Source: CAYMPH01 sp964392365 (GTDB lineage Bacteria > Spirochaetota > UBA4802 > UBA5550). From it: 64,000 nt of DNA. The translations under genes and the position numbers were made by a program. The notes below the pieces were generated by a model. It was not told where the DNA came from. It saw only the letters and a program-made list of their open reading frames with translations, and did not search any database. The stretch is from NCBI GenBank assembly GCA_964392365.1, contig CAYMPH010000020.1:9996-73995 (forward strand), in the 5' to 3' direction. This document shows positions 54,922-63,702 of this stretch, one piece after another; the first letter of the stretch is position 1, and every line of letters starts with the position of its first letter.

Positions 54922-54940
54922 TATAATCCACAAAAAGGAT
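54922..54940 (+). promoter_or_regulatory. -10 box and ribosome site before hgcA
   Basis: TATAAT at 54922-54927 is a perfect -10 without a good -35. AAGGA at 54935-54939 is the ribosome site for the ATG at 54948. A promoter here would place hgcAB on its own transcript. Confidence 0.4.
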
Positions 54941-54947
54941 AAATGTT

Positions 54948-56117
54948 ATGCAACAGATTAAAATAATATCAAAAGATGAATCATTAAAATTAAACACACT
55001 GCAGAGCGGATGCGGATGCTCGGCACCGCAGGAATCTGCGATAACAAAAAAATTATCACCTGACAAAATGCCTTCATTTGCAATAGGCTATATAAATACA
55101 CCTGCCGGCGATGTTTTGCAGATTTCATCACAGTGGAAAAAGGGTGATTACTGGGGGCAGATCAAATCGCGCGCTACTGCTTTCAGAATGAGTTATTCAG
55201 TTGAACCCGGAATATACGCTATAGGAAATCCTGATGCGGAATCTGATGTATTTGTAAGCTGCAATTACAAGCTCAGCTTTGACATAGTAAGGCGTGAACT
55301 TAAAGGCATGAATGCATGGATTCTGATACTCGATACTTTCAGCATTAATGTATGGTGTGCTGCAGGCAAAGGAACTTTCGGCACGGATGAGCTGATTAAA
55401 CGCATTGCTCTGACTAAACTTGCATCTATAGTAAACCACAAGCGGATCATTCTTCCTCAGCTTGGAGCTCCCGGAATAAATTCAAGCCAGGTTCAGAAAG
55501 CAACAGGATTCCGAGTACTTTTCGGACCGGTACAGGCATCTGACATTCCTGAATATGTGGCACAGAATTACAAAGCATCTAAAGAAATGCGCACGATAAA
55601 ATTCAGCATGGCTGACAGGGCGGTACTGACACCCATCGAACTTAATCCCGCTTTTAAAGCTCTTCCTAAGTTTGCAGTAATATTCCTGCTTATAATAGGA
55701 CTGCAGCCTGCAGGATTTATATTTAAAGATATGCTTCAGCATGGGCTGCCTGTTCTTCTTCTGATGATAAGCGCAATTTTTTCCGGAGCATTTTTCACCC
55801 CGGTATTTCTGCCATTCATCCCTTTCAGATCATTCGCAATCAAGGGATGGATCGCCGGAATAATTACTACAGCTCTTTTCCTGAACTTTGGAGGCATGGT
55901 AAAACCGGATGATTATATATTGGCAGGATTTTCATATACATTATTCCCTGCTATATCATCATACCTGGGATTGAATTTTACTGGTGCCACAACATTCACG
56001 AATATATCAGGGGTAAAAAAAGAAATTAAATTTGCGATGCCTGTTATTAAAGTTTTAATAATTCTATCATTTCTATTTCTGGCAATATTTAAAATTAAGC
56101 AATGGGGGCTGATATGA
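54948..56117 (+). CDS. hgcA: HgcA, corrinoid methyltransferase of mercury methylation
   Basis: A 389-residue protein. Residues ~50-230 are the corrinoid-binding domain related to the corrinoid iron-sulfur protein; the diagnostic motif NVWCAAGKG is present with C137 at the place of the lower axial cobalt ligand, inside the conserved context WILILDTFSINVWCAAGKG followed by TFGTDELI. GVYAIGNP-like (GIYAIGNPD), NYKLSFD and ILPQLGAPG also match the family. Residues ~235-385 hold five membrane helices. HgcA transfers a methyl group from its corrinoid to Hg(II), making methylmercury. The N-terminus has an unusual GCGCS (C22, C24). Its stop overlaps the hgcB start. Confidence 0.96.
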   Translation: MQQIKIISKDESLKLNTLQSGCGCSAPQESAITKKLSPDKMPSFAIGYINTPAGDVLQISSQWKKGDYWGQIKSRATAFRMSYSVEPGIYAIGNPDAESDVFVSCNYKLSFDIVRRELKGMNAWILILDTFSINVWCAAGKGTFGTDELIKRIALTKLASIVNHKRIILPQLGAPGINSSQVQKATGFRVLFGPVQASDIPEYVAQNYKASKEMRTIKFSMADRAVLTPIELNPAFKALPKFAVIFLLIIGLQPAGFIFKDMLQHGLPVLLLMISAIFSGAFFTPVFLPFIPFRSFAIKGWIAGIITTALFLNFGGMVKPDDYILAGFSYTLFPAISSYLGLNFTGATTFTNISGVKKEIKFAMPVIKVLIILSFLFLAIFKIKQWGLI

Positions 56118-56416
56118 TATATCTTAAAAATGTAAGCACACTCAAATATGATTCAGAAAAATGCACAGGATGCGGCAGATGCGTTGAAGTATGCCCGCAT
56201 GCGGTTTTCAGTATGGAGGAAAAAAAAGCAGTCCTCGGAAACAAAGACAAGTGCATGGAATGCGGTGCGTGTGAAAAGAACTGCAGCTACGGTGCAATAC
56301 TTGTTACTTCCGGTGTAGGTTGCGCTGCTGCTATTTTAAATTCAGGAGGCGGAGAGCCTGTATGCGGATGCAGCGATCAGCCTTCAGCTAAACAATCAGC
56401 GTCATGCTGCGGATAA
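56114..56416 (+). CDS. hgcB: HgcB, ferredoxin partner of HgcA
   Basis: A 100-residue ferredoxin with two [4Fe-4S] motifs (C17, C20, C23, C27; C47, C50, C53, C57), the HgcB signature ECGACEKNCSYGAI and the lone cysteine C70 in GVGCA. The tail carries C84, C86 and C98, C99; paired C-terminal cysteines in HgcB are thought to bind Hg(II). It reduces the HgcA corrinoid to Co(I). The ATG lies in the ATGA overlap with hgcA, so translation is coupled; the frame from 56102 would add four residues. Confidence 0.96.
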   Translation: MIYLKNVSTLKYDSEKCTGCGRCVEVCPHAVFSMEEKKAVLGNKDKCMECGACEKNCSYGAILVTSGVGCAAAILNSGGGEPVCGCSDQPSAKQSASCCG

Positions 56417-56453
56417 AAAGATTCTTCTATAATTAAAAACGAGGTATAAACAG

Positions 56454-57188
56454 ATGAGTCAATTAAGATTAAAAGCAATTTATTATTCAACACTAATCAT
56501 GGGAATGGGTTCCCAGATACTGTTTTTCCTGTTTCTTTTTTTTGGCTCGTTTAAAATAATCGATCTCGGACTTTCACTGAACCAGGCGCTGCTGTTTGAT
56601 GCAGGCCTGTCGCTTCTGTTCTTTCTTCAGCACAGCATTATTGTCAGAAGAAGTGTAAAGGACAGGCTTTCAAATATTATTCCTGAAGAATTCTACAGCG
56701 CATTTTATTCCAACACATCTGCTGCAGCACTTATCATTATGGCTGTTTTCTGGCAGGCGGTACCTCAGACAATTGCTTCAGCTGATGGCGTCTATTACTG
56801 GTTGCTCCGTGCCCTTTTCATTTTATGTGCAGCAGGATTTTACTGGGGCGTCACATCTCTCGACTCTTTTGATCCGTATGGAGTAAAAAATATAAAACGC
56901 CTCTTATATAAAAAAGAACAAAAGTCAATGCCAATGACAGTGAAGGGAGCTTACAGATGGATGCGCCACCCGCTTTATTTTTTTATGATTCTGATGATCT
57001 GGTCGTATCCTGAACTGACAATGGACAGACTTATATTTAATGTGCTGTGGACAGTCTGGATTATTATCGGAACCATAATGGAAGAGCGGGACCTTGTGTC
57101 GTGTTTTGGAGATCAGTACAGGAATTACAGGAAGAAAATTCCTATGATCATCCCGTATAGAATACCGCGCAAAACAGATGTATTTTGA
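56454..57188 (+). CDS. Membrane methyltransferase of the NnrU/MddA/ICMT type
   Basis: A 244-residue protein with six to seven membrane helices. FFLQHSIIVRRSVKDRL near residue 60 and SLDSFDPYG near residue 140 resemble methanethiol S-methyltransferase MddA, and the C-terminal SAM-binding part is typical of isoprenylcysteine/phospholipid methyltransferases: GAYRWMRHPLYFFMIL, then EERDLVSCFGDQYRNYRKK. It lies 37 bp after hgcB with GAGG before the ATG, so it is in the same operon. A thiol or thiolate substrate is possible by homology; a link to mercury chemistry is inference from position. Confidence 0.85.
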   Translation: MSQLRLKAIYYSTLIMGMGSQILFFLFLFFGSFKIIDLGLSLNQALLFDAGLSLLFFLQHSIIVRRSVKDRLSNIIPEEFYSAFYSNTSAAALIIMAVFWQAVPQTIASADGVYYWLLRALFILCAAGFYWGVTSLDSFDPYGVKNIKRLLYKKEQKSMPMTVKGAYRWMRHPLYFFMILMIWSYPELTMDRLIFNVLWTVWIIIGTIMEERDLVSCFGDQYRNYRKKIPMIIPYRIPRKTDVF

Positions 57189-57256
57189 GATTACACTTTC
57201 TGAAATGATGATTTGTTCTGAGCTATACCGAAGAATTATTGCAGAAAAGGATGATG

Positions 57257-57290
57257 CGCAGATAAGTACTAATGTCTATTCTTATCTGCG
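57257..57290. terminator. Hairpin between the methyltransferase and convergent kinase genes
   Basis: CGCAGATAAG pairs perfectly with CTTATCTGCG around a 14-nt loop. No T-run follows, but its place between convergent genes fits a bidirectional 3' structure. Confidence 0.45.
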
Positions 57291-57319
57291 GCACAAAAAC
57301 TGTTCAGACAATTATAGTT

Positions 57320-58441
57320 TTAAATCTCAAACTCCAGAACAATCGTTGTTCCATTTCCCCTTTCTATTCGAATAGTTCCATGAAGTTCTTTAGTAAGCAT
57401 CCACACAAGTTGAAGGCCAAAACCGGTAGAATGTTCAAAATCAACTGATTCCGGTATTCCGTTTCCATTATCCTGAATCATGATAGAAACATTGTTTCCT
57501 TTTAATGATGCAGAGACTATAACCACCCCGTTATCTCTGCCGGTAAAAGCATACTTCATTATATTTGTTAATAGCTCGTTGATTATAATTCCAAGCGGCT
57601 GCATTATTTTTGCGTGTAAAACAAAATCATCAATCTTTTTATCTACTTTAACAAGACTGCTGTTTGGAAAATTTGCTATAATTTCATCCACCAGAGACGG
57701 CAGATATTCTCTAACAGATATTTTCTGAACATCAGGCGAGTTGTACAGTTTATTGTACAACATCATCATGCTCTGAACTCGGTTTGCAGAATCTTCAAGA
57801 GCTGCGATGGCTGCAGGATCTTTTAATATATCCGCCTGTAGAACAAGAAGGCCATATATTGTATTCATATTATTTTTAATACGGTGATTTACTTCGCGGA
57901 GAATGATTTCTTTTTCTGAGAGAAGAGATTTAATTTTTTCTTCAGCGAGTTTACGGTCGGTGATATCTTTTTTAAGCTCTTCATTGATTATCTCAAGCTC
58001 ATTAGCAGAATCCTGGAGCAATCGTTCATTCTTTATCAGTTTTCGATTTAAATTCTGAACCTCATTGTTCAGAATTATATAATCTTTCATAATCTGATTA
58101 ATTTCATTTGAGTTTATTTCCCCAAAAAAATAAAATTTATCATTGGAGTATTTAACTGTTGAAATCAAACTGATATAAATATCTTTTTCAGTTCCGATGG
58201 TAACATTAAGATTTGTTTCAGTTACTTCAGATTTTATTTTTGACAGAAAATAATCAAAAGAAGGATTTTGAAAAATATTTTCCGGATTATTAACAAGTCC
58301 AAATTTTTTCAGAATTTCTGAAAAACCTGGATTCATATCAAGAATACTTCCATTATCGCTGAAAACAGCGAAGAATGTATTTTCAGAATTTATAATATTT
58401 GAAATTAAAAAATCATTATATTTTGTTTTTTTATTATCCAT
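57320..58441 (-). CDS. HisKA_2-type sensor histidine kinase with N-terminal PAS-like domain
   Basis: A 373-residue soluble kinase. Residues ~15-120 look PAS-like (FFAVFSDNGSILDMNPGFSEIL), ~125-170 coiled coil, then HisKA_2 (LREVNHRIKNNMNTIYGLL, phospho-His in NHR) and HATPase (NELLTNIMKYAF, DNGNGIPES, GFGLQLVWML). This subclass often signals to a receiver acting in partner-switching. It is third in the unit with the cobalamin-binding protein, 9 bp after it. Confidence 0.92.
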   Translation of the reverse strand: MDNKKTKYNDFLISNIINSENTFFAVFSDNGSILDMNPGFSEILKKFGLVNNPENIFQNPSFDYFLSKIKSEVTETNLNVTIGTEKDIYISLISTVKYSNDKFYFFGEINSNEINQIMKDYIILNNEVQNLNRKLIKNERLLQDSANELEIINEELKKDITDRKLAEEKIKSLLSEKEIILREVNHRIKNNMNTIYGLLVLQADILKDPAAIAALEDSANRVQSMMMLYNKLYNSPDVQKISVREYLPSLVDEIIANFPNSSLVKVDKKIDDFVLHAKIMQPLGIIINELLTNIMKYAFTGRDNGVVIVSASLKGNNVSIMIQDNGNGIPESVDFEHSTGFGLQLVWMLTKELHGTIRIERGNGTTIVLEFEI

Positions 58442-58450
58442 AAACTAATT

Positions 58451-59137
58451 CTATTGGCTGGAGGAAACAAGCTGTTTAATTTTAATTATTGCGTCATCCC
58501 CGTCCCTTGCAAATGCGTCAGCTCCGATTTTCACCCATAGATTATTTAAAGTGTTTAAACAATATCCGCCGATTATTATTTTCACTCCGGAAGAATATTT
58601 TGATGAACGTATTGTTTTTATTAGATCTGTAAGAGTATTCAAATGACTAGCTATAGAAACAGATATACCGACTACATCCGCTTTATATTCAACAATTGCT
58701 TCTTCAATTTGTTTAGTAGGCACATTTGCTCCAAGATAAACAGTATCAAAACCGGCTATTTCAACTAGATCAGTAACAATTTTTATTCCTAGGTCATGCA
58801 GCTCATCACTTACGCAGAATGATAAAAAATTTTTTCCTAACTTATCAGTCTGAAAAATATATTGATAAAGAGAAGACATTACAGACTGTGTTGCAGCAGT
58901 ACAAAAATGTTCCTGAGCCACGCTGATTTTACCGGTCTGCCATAATTTTCCTACTGTATATTGAGATTCCTGAAAAACTTTTATATATATATCATTTAAC
59001 GCCGCTCCATCTTTTACTGCATCTGCAATTAAAATTTCTGCTTTTTTTCTATCCCTGTCCAATAGAGAAGTTATAAAATAATCCTTTAATTTTTCAAAAT
59101 ATTCATTTGATTTATTTAAATCAGTTTTATTATCCAT
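58451..59137 (-). CDS. Cobalamin-binding sensor protein with W-x9-EH motif
   Basis: A 228-residue protein. The helical cap carries W66 followed by nine residues and E76-H77, the signature of CarH/LitR-type adenosylcobalamin photoreceptors. The Rossmann B12-binding part has E112-L-H114-D-L-G117, where H114 would be the lower cobalt ligand (the usual first Asp is Glu), then DVVGIS and GVKIIIGGYCL. There is no DNA-binding domain, so output is likely through the kinase encoded next. It overlaps the upstream helical gene by 8 bp. Confidence 0.9.
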   Translation of the reverse strand: MDNKTDLNKSNEYFEKLKDYFITSLLDRDRKKAEILIADAVKDGAALNDIYIKVFQESQYTVGKLWQTGKISVAQEHFCTAATQSVMSSLYQYIFQTDKLGKNFLSFCVSDELHDLGIKIVTDLVEIAGFDTVYLGANVPTKQIEEAIVEYKADVVGISVSIASHLNTLTDLIKTIRSSKYSSGVKIIIGGYCLNTLNNLWVKIGADAFARDGDDAIIKIKQLVSSSQ

Positions 59138-59546
59138 TTTTCACAGCCTCATCCATTAATTCTTTCTGTCTTTTCAACATCCATTTGACAAAATTATTAA
59201 CTTCATCAGCAAAATTTTCAGGCAACAGATTATTTACAACATCAATATATATCTTGAACATATTGTAAATATGTTCCGGCCTGACTCCATCATTTGGCAA
59301 ACGGACAATCGCCCATTTAAGCTGTTCATCCAATAAAGCCGGTTCATGGATTGCCATAGCATTATCCAGCATTTGGGTTGTCATATTTATTCCAGACGTT
59401 AATATTTCATATTTTTTATCACCATGATGGGAAACATCTTTCTCCACGTGAATTAATCGCTCTACAACTTCATTTATTATATCAGAAGACAACTTTCTAA
59501 AACAATTGAGCGCATCAATTGAAACTTCAGGTATATTATAATCCAT
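59130..59546 (-). CDS. Helical protein of unknown function in the cobalamin-sensor unit
   Basis: A 138-residue all-helical soluble protein without a recognised motif. The ATG at 59546 has GAGG 5 nt upstream; a GTG two codons earlier is the alternative. First gene of a three-gene unit (helical protein, cobalamin sensor, kinase). It resembles in style the sensor-helix protein at 47705 and may be a signalling adaptor. Confidence 0.75.
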   Translation of the reverse strand: MDYNIPEVSIDALNCFRKLSSDIINEVVERLIHVEKDVSHHGDKKYEILTSGINMTTQMLDNAMAIHEPALLDEQLKWAIVRLPNDGVRPEHIYNMFKIYIDVVNNLLPENFADEVNNFVKWMLKRQKELMDEAVKNG

Positions 59547-59742
59547 TAACACCTCAATTTAATTATATACTAATTATAATAAAACTTAAAGCTCTATATG
59601 AAGTCAATATAATAAATATTTTTAATCCCTTGAAATTATCCGCTGAATGCATTCCAACAAAATCCTGCGTGACAAAATAAATGATATAATCTAATTATTG
59701 CATATCATATTTGAAGACATAGCACTATTTACGGGATAAATA

Positions 59743-62298
59743 ATGAAACACACACTGCTGGAAAATATCATCATTAAGAAAAAATACAATATCCCAGTAT
59801 TGATTTTACTTATTGCTGCAGGCATTGCAGGGAATTACTTTAATTTTTCTATATTTCTTAATATAGAATTTCTATTCGGCAGCATTTTTGCAATGCTTGC
59901 GCTTCAGTACCTGGGACTCGGACGCGGCGTTCTTGCATCTGCCTGCATTGCATGTTCAACATACATTCTCTGGAATCACCCCTATGCTGTTATTATTCTC
60001 ACTGCCGAAGTAGCTGTTGCAGGCTGGCTTATAAACCAGAGAAAGATGGGCCTGGTGCTGGCTGATACGCTCTACTGGTTTCTGATAGGAATGCCTCTTA
60101 TCTTTATTTTCTATCATTTTGTAATGAAAAGTCCATTCAGCAATACATATATTGCAATGACCATTATGGCTGTAAACGGCATTGCCAATGCACTGATAGC
60201 CCGTCTGATATATACTTTTATTGCTCTCAGATCACGCACACCTCTGATATCATTCCGTGAAATAATATATAATATGCTGACTCTATTCGTATTATTTTCT
60301 GCGCTGATAATGCTTGTAACAGGAAGCAGGGCTGATTTTATTGAAACCGAGCTCCAGATACGCACATCACTGATTCAGGACAACAGACGCCTGACAAAAA
60401 CTCTGGAGAGCTGGGTGGTTAACAGAAAATCCGCTATACTCAATCTGGCTGTAATGTCTGCTTCGCGATCACCTTTAGAAATGCAGTCTTATCTTGAGCA
60501 GGCAAAAAAGTCCGATATAAATTTTCTTTATATCGGACTCCAGGACAATGAAGCTTCAACCACTGCAATCTTTCCGCTAATAGATGAACTCGGTCAGAAC
60601 AATTTAGGGAAAAACTTTGCAGACCGTCCCTATATTCCGAAGCTCAAACAGACTCTTAAGCCCATGCTTTCCGAAGTGGTATTAGGCAAATTCGACAAAC
60701 CCAAACCACTTGTGGCTATGCTCGCTCCTGTGATTATTCACGGGAAATACAGCGGCTACGTCTTCGGAGTTCTCGATCTCGAACAGATACGTGAGCACCT
60801 CGAAAAAAGTTCGGATCAGAATTCAATGCTTTACACGCTTATTGATAAAAACGGCAACGTAATTATGACAAACCGCAAAGACCAGAAGGAAATGTCGCAT
60901 TTTGTGCGCGATAAAGGCACTCTGAATAATCTGGATACAGGCATAAGCCAGTGGGTGCCTGCACTTCTACCCAATACGCCCACTTCAGAACGATGGCTGA
61001 AATCATTCTATGTCTCTGAAACAGCAATAGGCAATCTTGCTGAATGGAATCTTATTCTGGAGCAGCCCGTAGCCCCATTCCAGAAAAAGCTATATAATAG
61101 TTATTCAAACAAATTGATACTGCTCTTCCTGGTTCTTATAGTTGCTCTGGCACTGGCAGAATTTTTAAGCCGCAGGATTGTTGCTACACTTGAAAAACTG
61201 CGTCTTGTCACACACGATCTTCCTATCAAGCTGGCATCAGAAAGCAGTGAAATTGCGTGGCCTGAAACCAGCATAAAAGATACAAACGATCTAATAAGCA
61301 ATTTCAGACATATGGCACAATCTCTATCTTCAAAATTCATCGAGATAAGGCAGATAAACGAATCACTTGAACAGCGCGTTGAAGAACGGACACTTGAGTT
61401 ACGAAACAGCGAACAGCGTCTGGCAGGTATAATCAGAGGAACCAATGTTGGAACGTGGGAGTGGAATATTCAAACCGGTGAAATTCAAATCAATAACCGG
61501 TGGGCTGAGATCATCGGGTACACACTCGAAGAAATTACTCCTTTAACAATAGAAACCTGGGCTGAATATATTCACCCGGAAGATCTTGCAACCTGCAATG
61601 ATTTGCTGAAAAAGCATTTCCATGAAGAACTTGACTATCTTGACTTCGAGATGAGAATAAAGCACAAAAACGGAACATGGGTATGGGTTCTTGATCGGGG
61701 AAAGGTTACTTTCCGGACTGAAGAAGGCAAACCATTACTGATGCAGGGAACACACCAGGATATTACAAAACGCAAACTTGCAGAAGAAAAAATAAAAGAA
61801 ATTTCAATCAGGGACCCGCTGACAAATATATACAACAGAAGATATATTTTTGAAAGGCTTGAAATCATTATAGTGGAATTTCTCAGAGAAAATAAAATTT
61901 TCACAATTTCCATTATTGATCTCGACAATTTCAAGAAAATCAATGACAGGTACGGGCACCAGACCGGCGATTTCATTCTAAAAGAATTCACACAGATAAT
62001 AAGCGAAAATTTAAGAACATACGACCTGCTCGGCCGTTATGGCGGAGAGGAATTTATTATTGTTACAATGAATTCAGACAGGGATCAGACTAAATTGAAT
62101 TTAGAACGAATTCAGAATATAATCAGGAATAAAACTTTTATTTATAATAATGCAGAAATAAATTTTACATTCAGCTGCGGCATATCCGACAATATGGAAC
62201 ACGGCATTGAAAACATTTCATTGGAAAATATAATAGGCAAAGCAGACGAAAGACTTTATGAAGCGAAAAAAACCGGCAGGGATAAAGTGGTAATTTAA
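59743..62298 (+). CDS. Membrane diguanylate cyclase with Cache-like, PAS and GGDEF domains
   Basis: An 851-residue protein with a group of about six N-terminal helices (~15-205), an extracytoplasmic Cache-like domain (~215-450), a helix (~455-475), a HAMP-like linker with coiled coil (~480-560), a PAS_3 domain (~565-685) and GGDEF (~690-851). The active site is GRYGGEEF, and an RxxD inhibitory site (RTYD) lies five residues before it, so c-di-GMP synthesis with product inhibition is expected. Weak ribosome site before ATG 59743. Confidence 0.92.
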   Translation: MKHTLLENIIIKKKYNIPVLILLIAAGIAGNYFNFSIFLNIEFLFGSIFAMLALQYLGLGRGVLASACIACSTYILWNHPYAVIILTAEVAVAGWLINQRKMGLVLADTLYWFLIGMPLIFIFYHFVMKSPFSNTYIAMTIMAVNGIANALIARLIYTFIALRSRTPLISFREIIYNMLTLFVLFSALIMLVTGSRADFIETELQIRTSLIQDNRRLTKTLESWVVNRKSAILNLAVMSASRSPLEMQSYLEQAKKSDINFLYIGLQDNEASTTAIFPLIDELGQNNLGKNFADRPYIPKLKQTLKPMLSEVVLGKFDKPKPLVAMLAPVIIHGKYSGYVFGVLDLEQIREHLEKSSDQNSMLYTLIDKNGNVIMTNRKDQKEMSHFVRDKGTLNNLDTGISQWVPALLPNTPTSERWLKSFYVSETAIGNLAEWNLILEQPVAPFQKKLYNSYSNKLILLFLVLIVALALAEFLSRRIVATLEKLRLVTHDLPIKLASESSEIAWPETSIKDTNDLISNFRHMAQSLSSKFIEIRQINESLEQRVEERTLELRNSEQRLAGIIRGTNVGTWEWNIQTGEIQINNRWAEIIGYTLEEITPLTIETWAEYIHPEDLATCNDLLKKHFHEELDYLDFEMRIKHKNGTWVWVLDRGKVTFRTEEGKPLLMQGTHQDITKRKLAEEKIKEISIRDPLTNIYNRRYIFERLEIIIVEFLRENKIFTISIIDLDNFKKINDRYGHQTGDFILKEFTQIISENLRTYDLLGRYGGEEFIIVTMNSDRDQTKLNLERIQNIIRNKTFIYNNAEINFTFSCGISDNMEHGIENISLENIIGKADERLYEAKKTGRDKVVI

Positions 62299-62444
62299 AA
62301 TAGAATATCCGTCAGTAATATGCAATTATTCCGGATATATCTCAAATTTCCTCATTTTTATACATTTTTATCAGCATTTCACGATATATTGAATTTATTT
62401 AATGACTTCCTCTTCTTAATCCAGTATTTTATATAAGAAGAGAA

Positions 62445-63641
62445 ATGAATAATCAAATTAAAACGATACTCCTTGTTGAAGATGAAGCCATTACATCGGT
62501 TGTTACAACTAAAACTTTACTTAAATTCGGATATAATGTTATTACAGCCGATTCCGGTCAGAACGCTGTTGATACTGCTATAATTAATAAAAATATAAAT
62601 CTTATTCTCATGGATATTGACCTTGGCGATGGAATAGACGGAACAGAAGCTGCTTTAATAATTTTAAAAACTCAAAATATCCCGGTAGTTTTTCTGTCAA
62701 GCCACACAGAGCCGGAGGTTGTTGAAAAAACTGAAAAGATTACATCTTACGGATATGTGGTTAAGAATACCGGAAGCACCGTTCTCGATGCATCTATAAA
62801 AATGGCGTTTAAACTATTTGATGCACATGTAAAAATTATAGAAAGCGAAAAGAGGATTCAGGCAGCGCAGGAACTGGCTCATATCGGAGTATGGGACTGG
62901 TCCGCAGACACTGATACTGTTGTATGGACTGAAGAGCTTTATCGTATTGCAGGTCTTGACCCGATGCTTCCGGCACCTACCTACGCAGATCATTCCAGAT
63001 TATATTCACCCAAAAGCTGGCTGCTTCTGAAAACCAGTGTTGAAAAAACAATTAAAACCGGTGAGCCCTATAAATTAGATCTGAAGCTTATCCGCCCTGA
63101 TGGAAACAAAAGATATGTGAAAGCATTCGGCGGTGCAAAATATGATTTCAATGGAAAGATCACCGGGCTATACGGCACCGTTCAGGACATAACCGAACTC
63201 AAACAAACGGAAGAAGACCTGCATACACATCAGATCGAGCTGAAAATGCAAAACGATGAATTCTGCAATAGGCAGGAAGAGCTTCAAGCCCTGAATGAGA
63301 AGTATGTTGATCTGTATAATTCTGCCCCGGCAAGCTATTTGACAATCAGTGAAAAAGGCTTTATTATTGAAGCCAATCTCCATGCCACAAGCCAGCTGGG
63401 CATGGCGCAGGGTGCTCTGAAAGGTCAGCCTTTTACAAATTTTATTTTCAAGGAAGATCAGGATACATACTATCTTTACCGGAAAAAATTACTTGAAACA
63501 CGCAAGCAGCAAACCTGTGAAGTCAGGATTTCATGTCCTGATGGAACAATATTTCCAGCATGTATTACGTCTGCTTTCACGAAAGATAATAATATTGGTA
63601 CTGAAGTAAGACATGTTGTAATTATAAATCGATCTGTATAA
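62445..63641 (+). CDS. Receiver-PAS-PAS signalling protein
   Basis: A 398-residue protein: receiver domain (LLVEDEAITS, phospho-Asp in ILMDIDLGDGIDG, ~residues 7-120), PAS_3 with PAC (~140-265; LRPDGNKRY-like KLIRPDGNKRYV, GTVQDITELKQ), coiled coil, then a second PAS (~300-395). There is no kinase, GGDEF or other output domain; the stop codon ends it after the second PAS, so it may be a phosphorelay adaptor for the next gene's product. AGAAGAG precedes the ATG. Confidence 0.88.
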   Translation: MNNQIKTILLVEDEAITSVVTTKTLLKFGYNVITADSGQNAVDTAIINKNINLILMDIDLGDGIDGTEAALIILKTQNIPVVFLSSHTEPEVVEKTEKITSYGYVVKNTGSTVLDASIKMAFKLFDAHVKIIESEKRIQAAQELAHIGVWDWSADTDTVVWTEELYRIAGLDPMLPAPTYADHSRLYSPKSWLLLKTSVEKTIKTGEPYKLDLKLIRPDGNKRYVKAFGGAKYDFNGKITGLYGTVQDITELKQTEEDLHTHQIELKMQNDEFCNRQEELQALNEKYVDLYNSAPASYLTISEKGFIIEANLHATSQLGMAQGALKGQPFTNFIFKEDQDTYYLYRKKLLETRKQQTCEVRISCPDGTIFPACITSAFTKDNNIGTEVRHVVIINRSV

Positions 63642-63702
63642 ATATTTTAAAGAGGTTGCTATATGAATACAATAAAATAGAAGAAAAGTGAATAAGGACT
63701 AT

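Noticed and set aside
54948..56117. HgcA as an ordinary CFeSP subunit of the Wood-Ljungdahl pathway
   Set aside because: The NVWCAAGKG motif, the five C-terminal membrane helices and the adjoining HgcB ferredoxin are specific for the mercury methylation pair; no acs/cdh genes are nearby.
57178..57375. Plus-strand 65-codon frame after the membrane methyltransferase
   Set aside because: It overlaps both flanking genes and the hairpin at 57257 and has no ribosome site.
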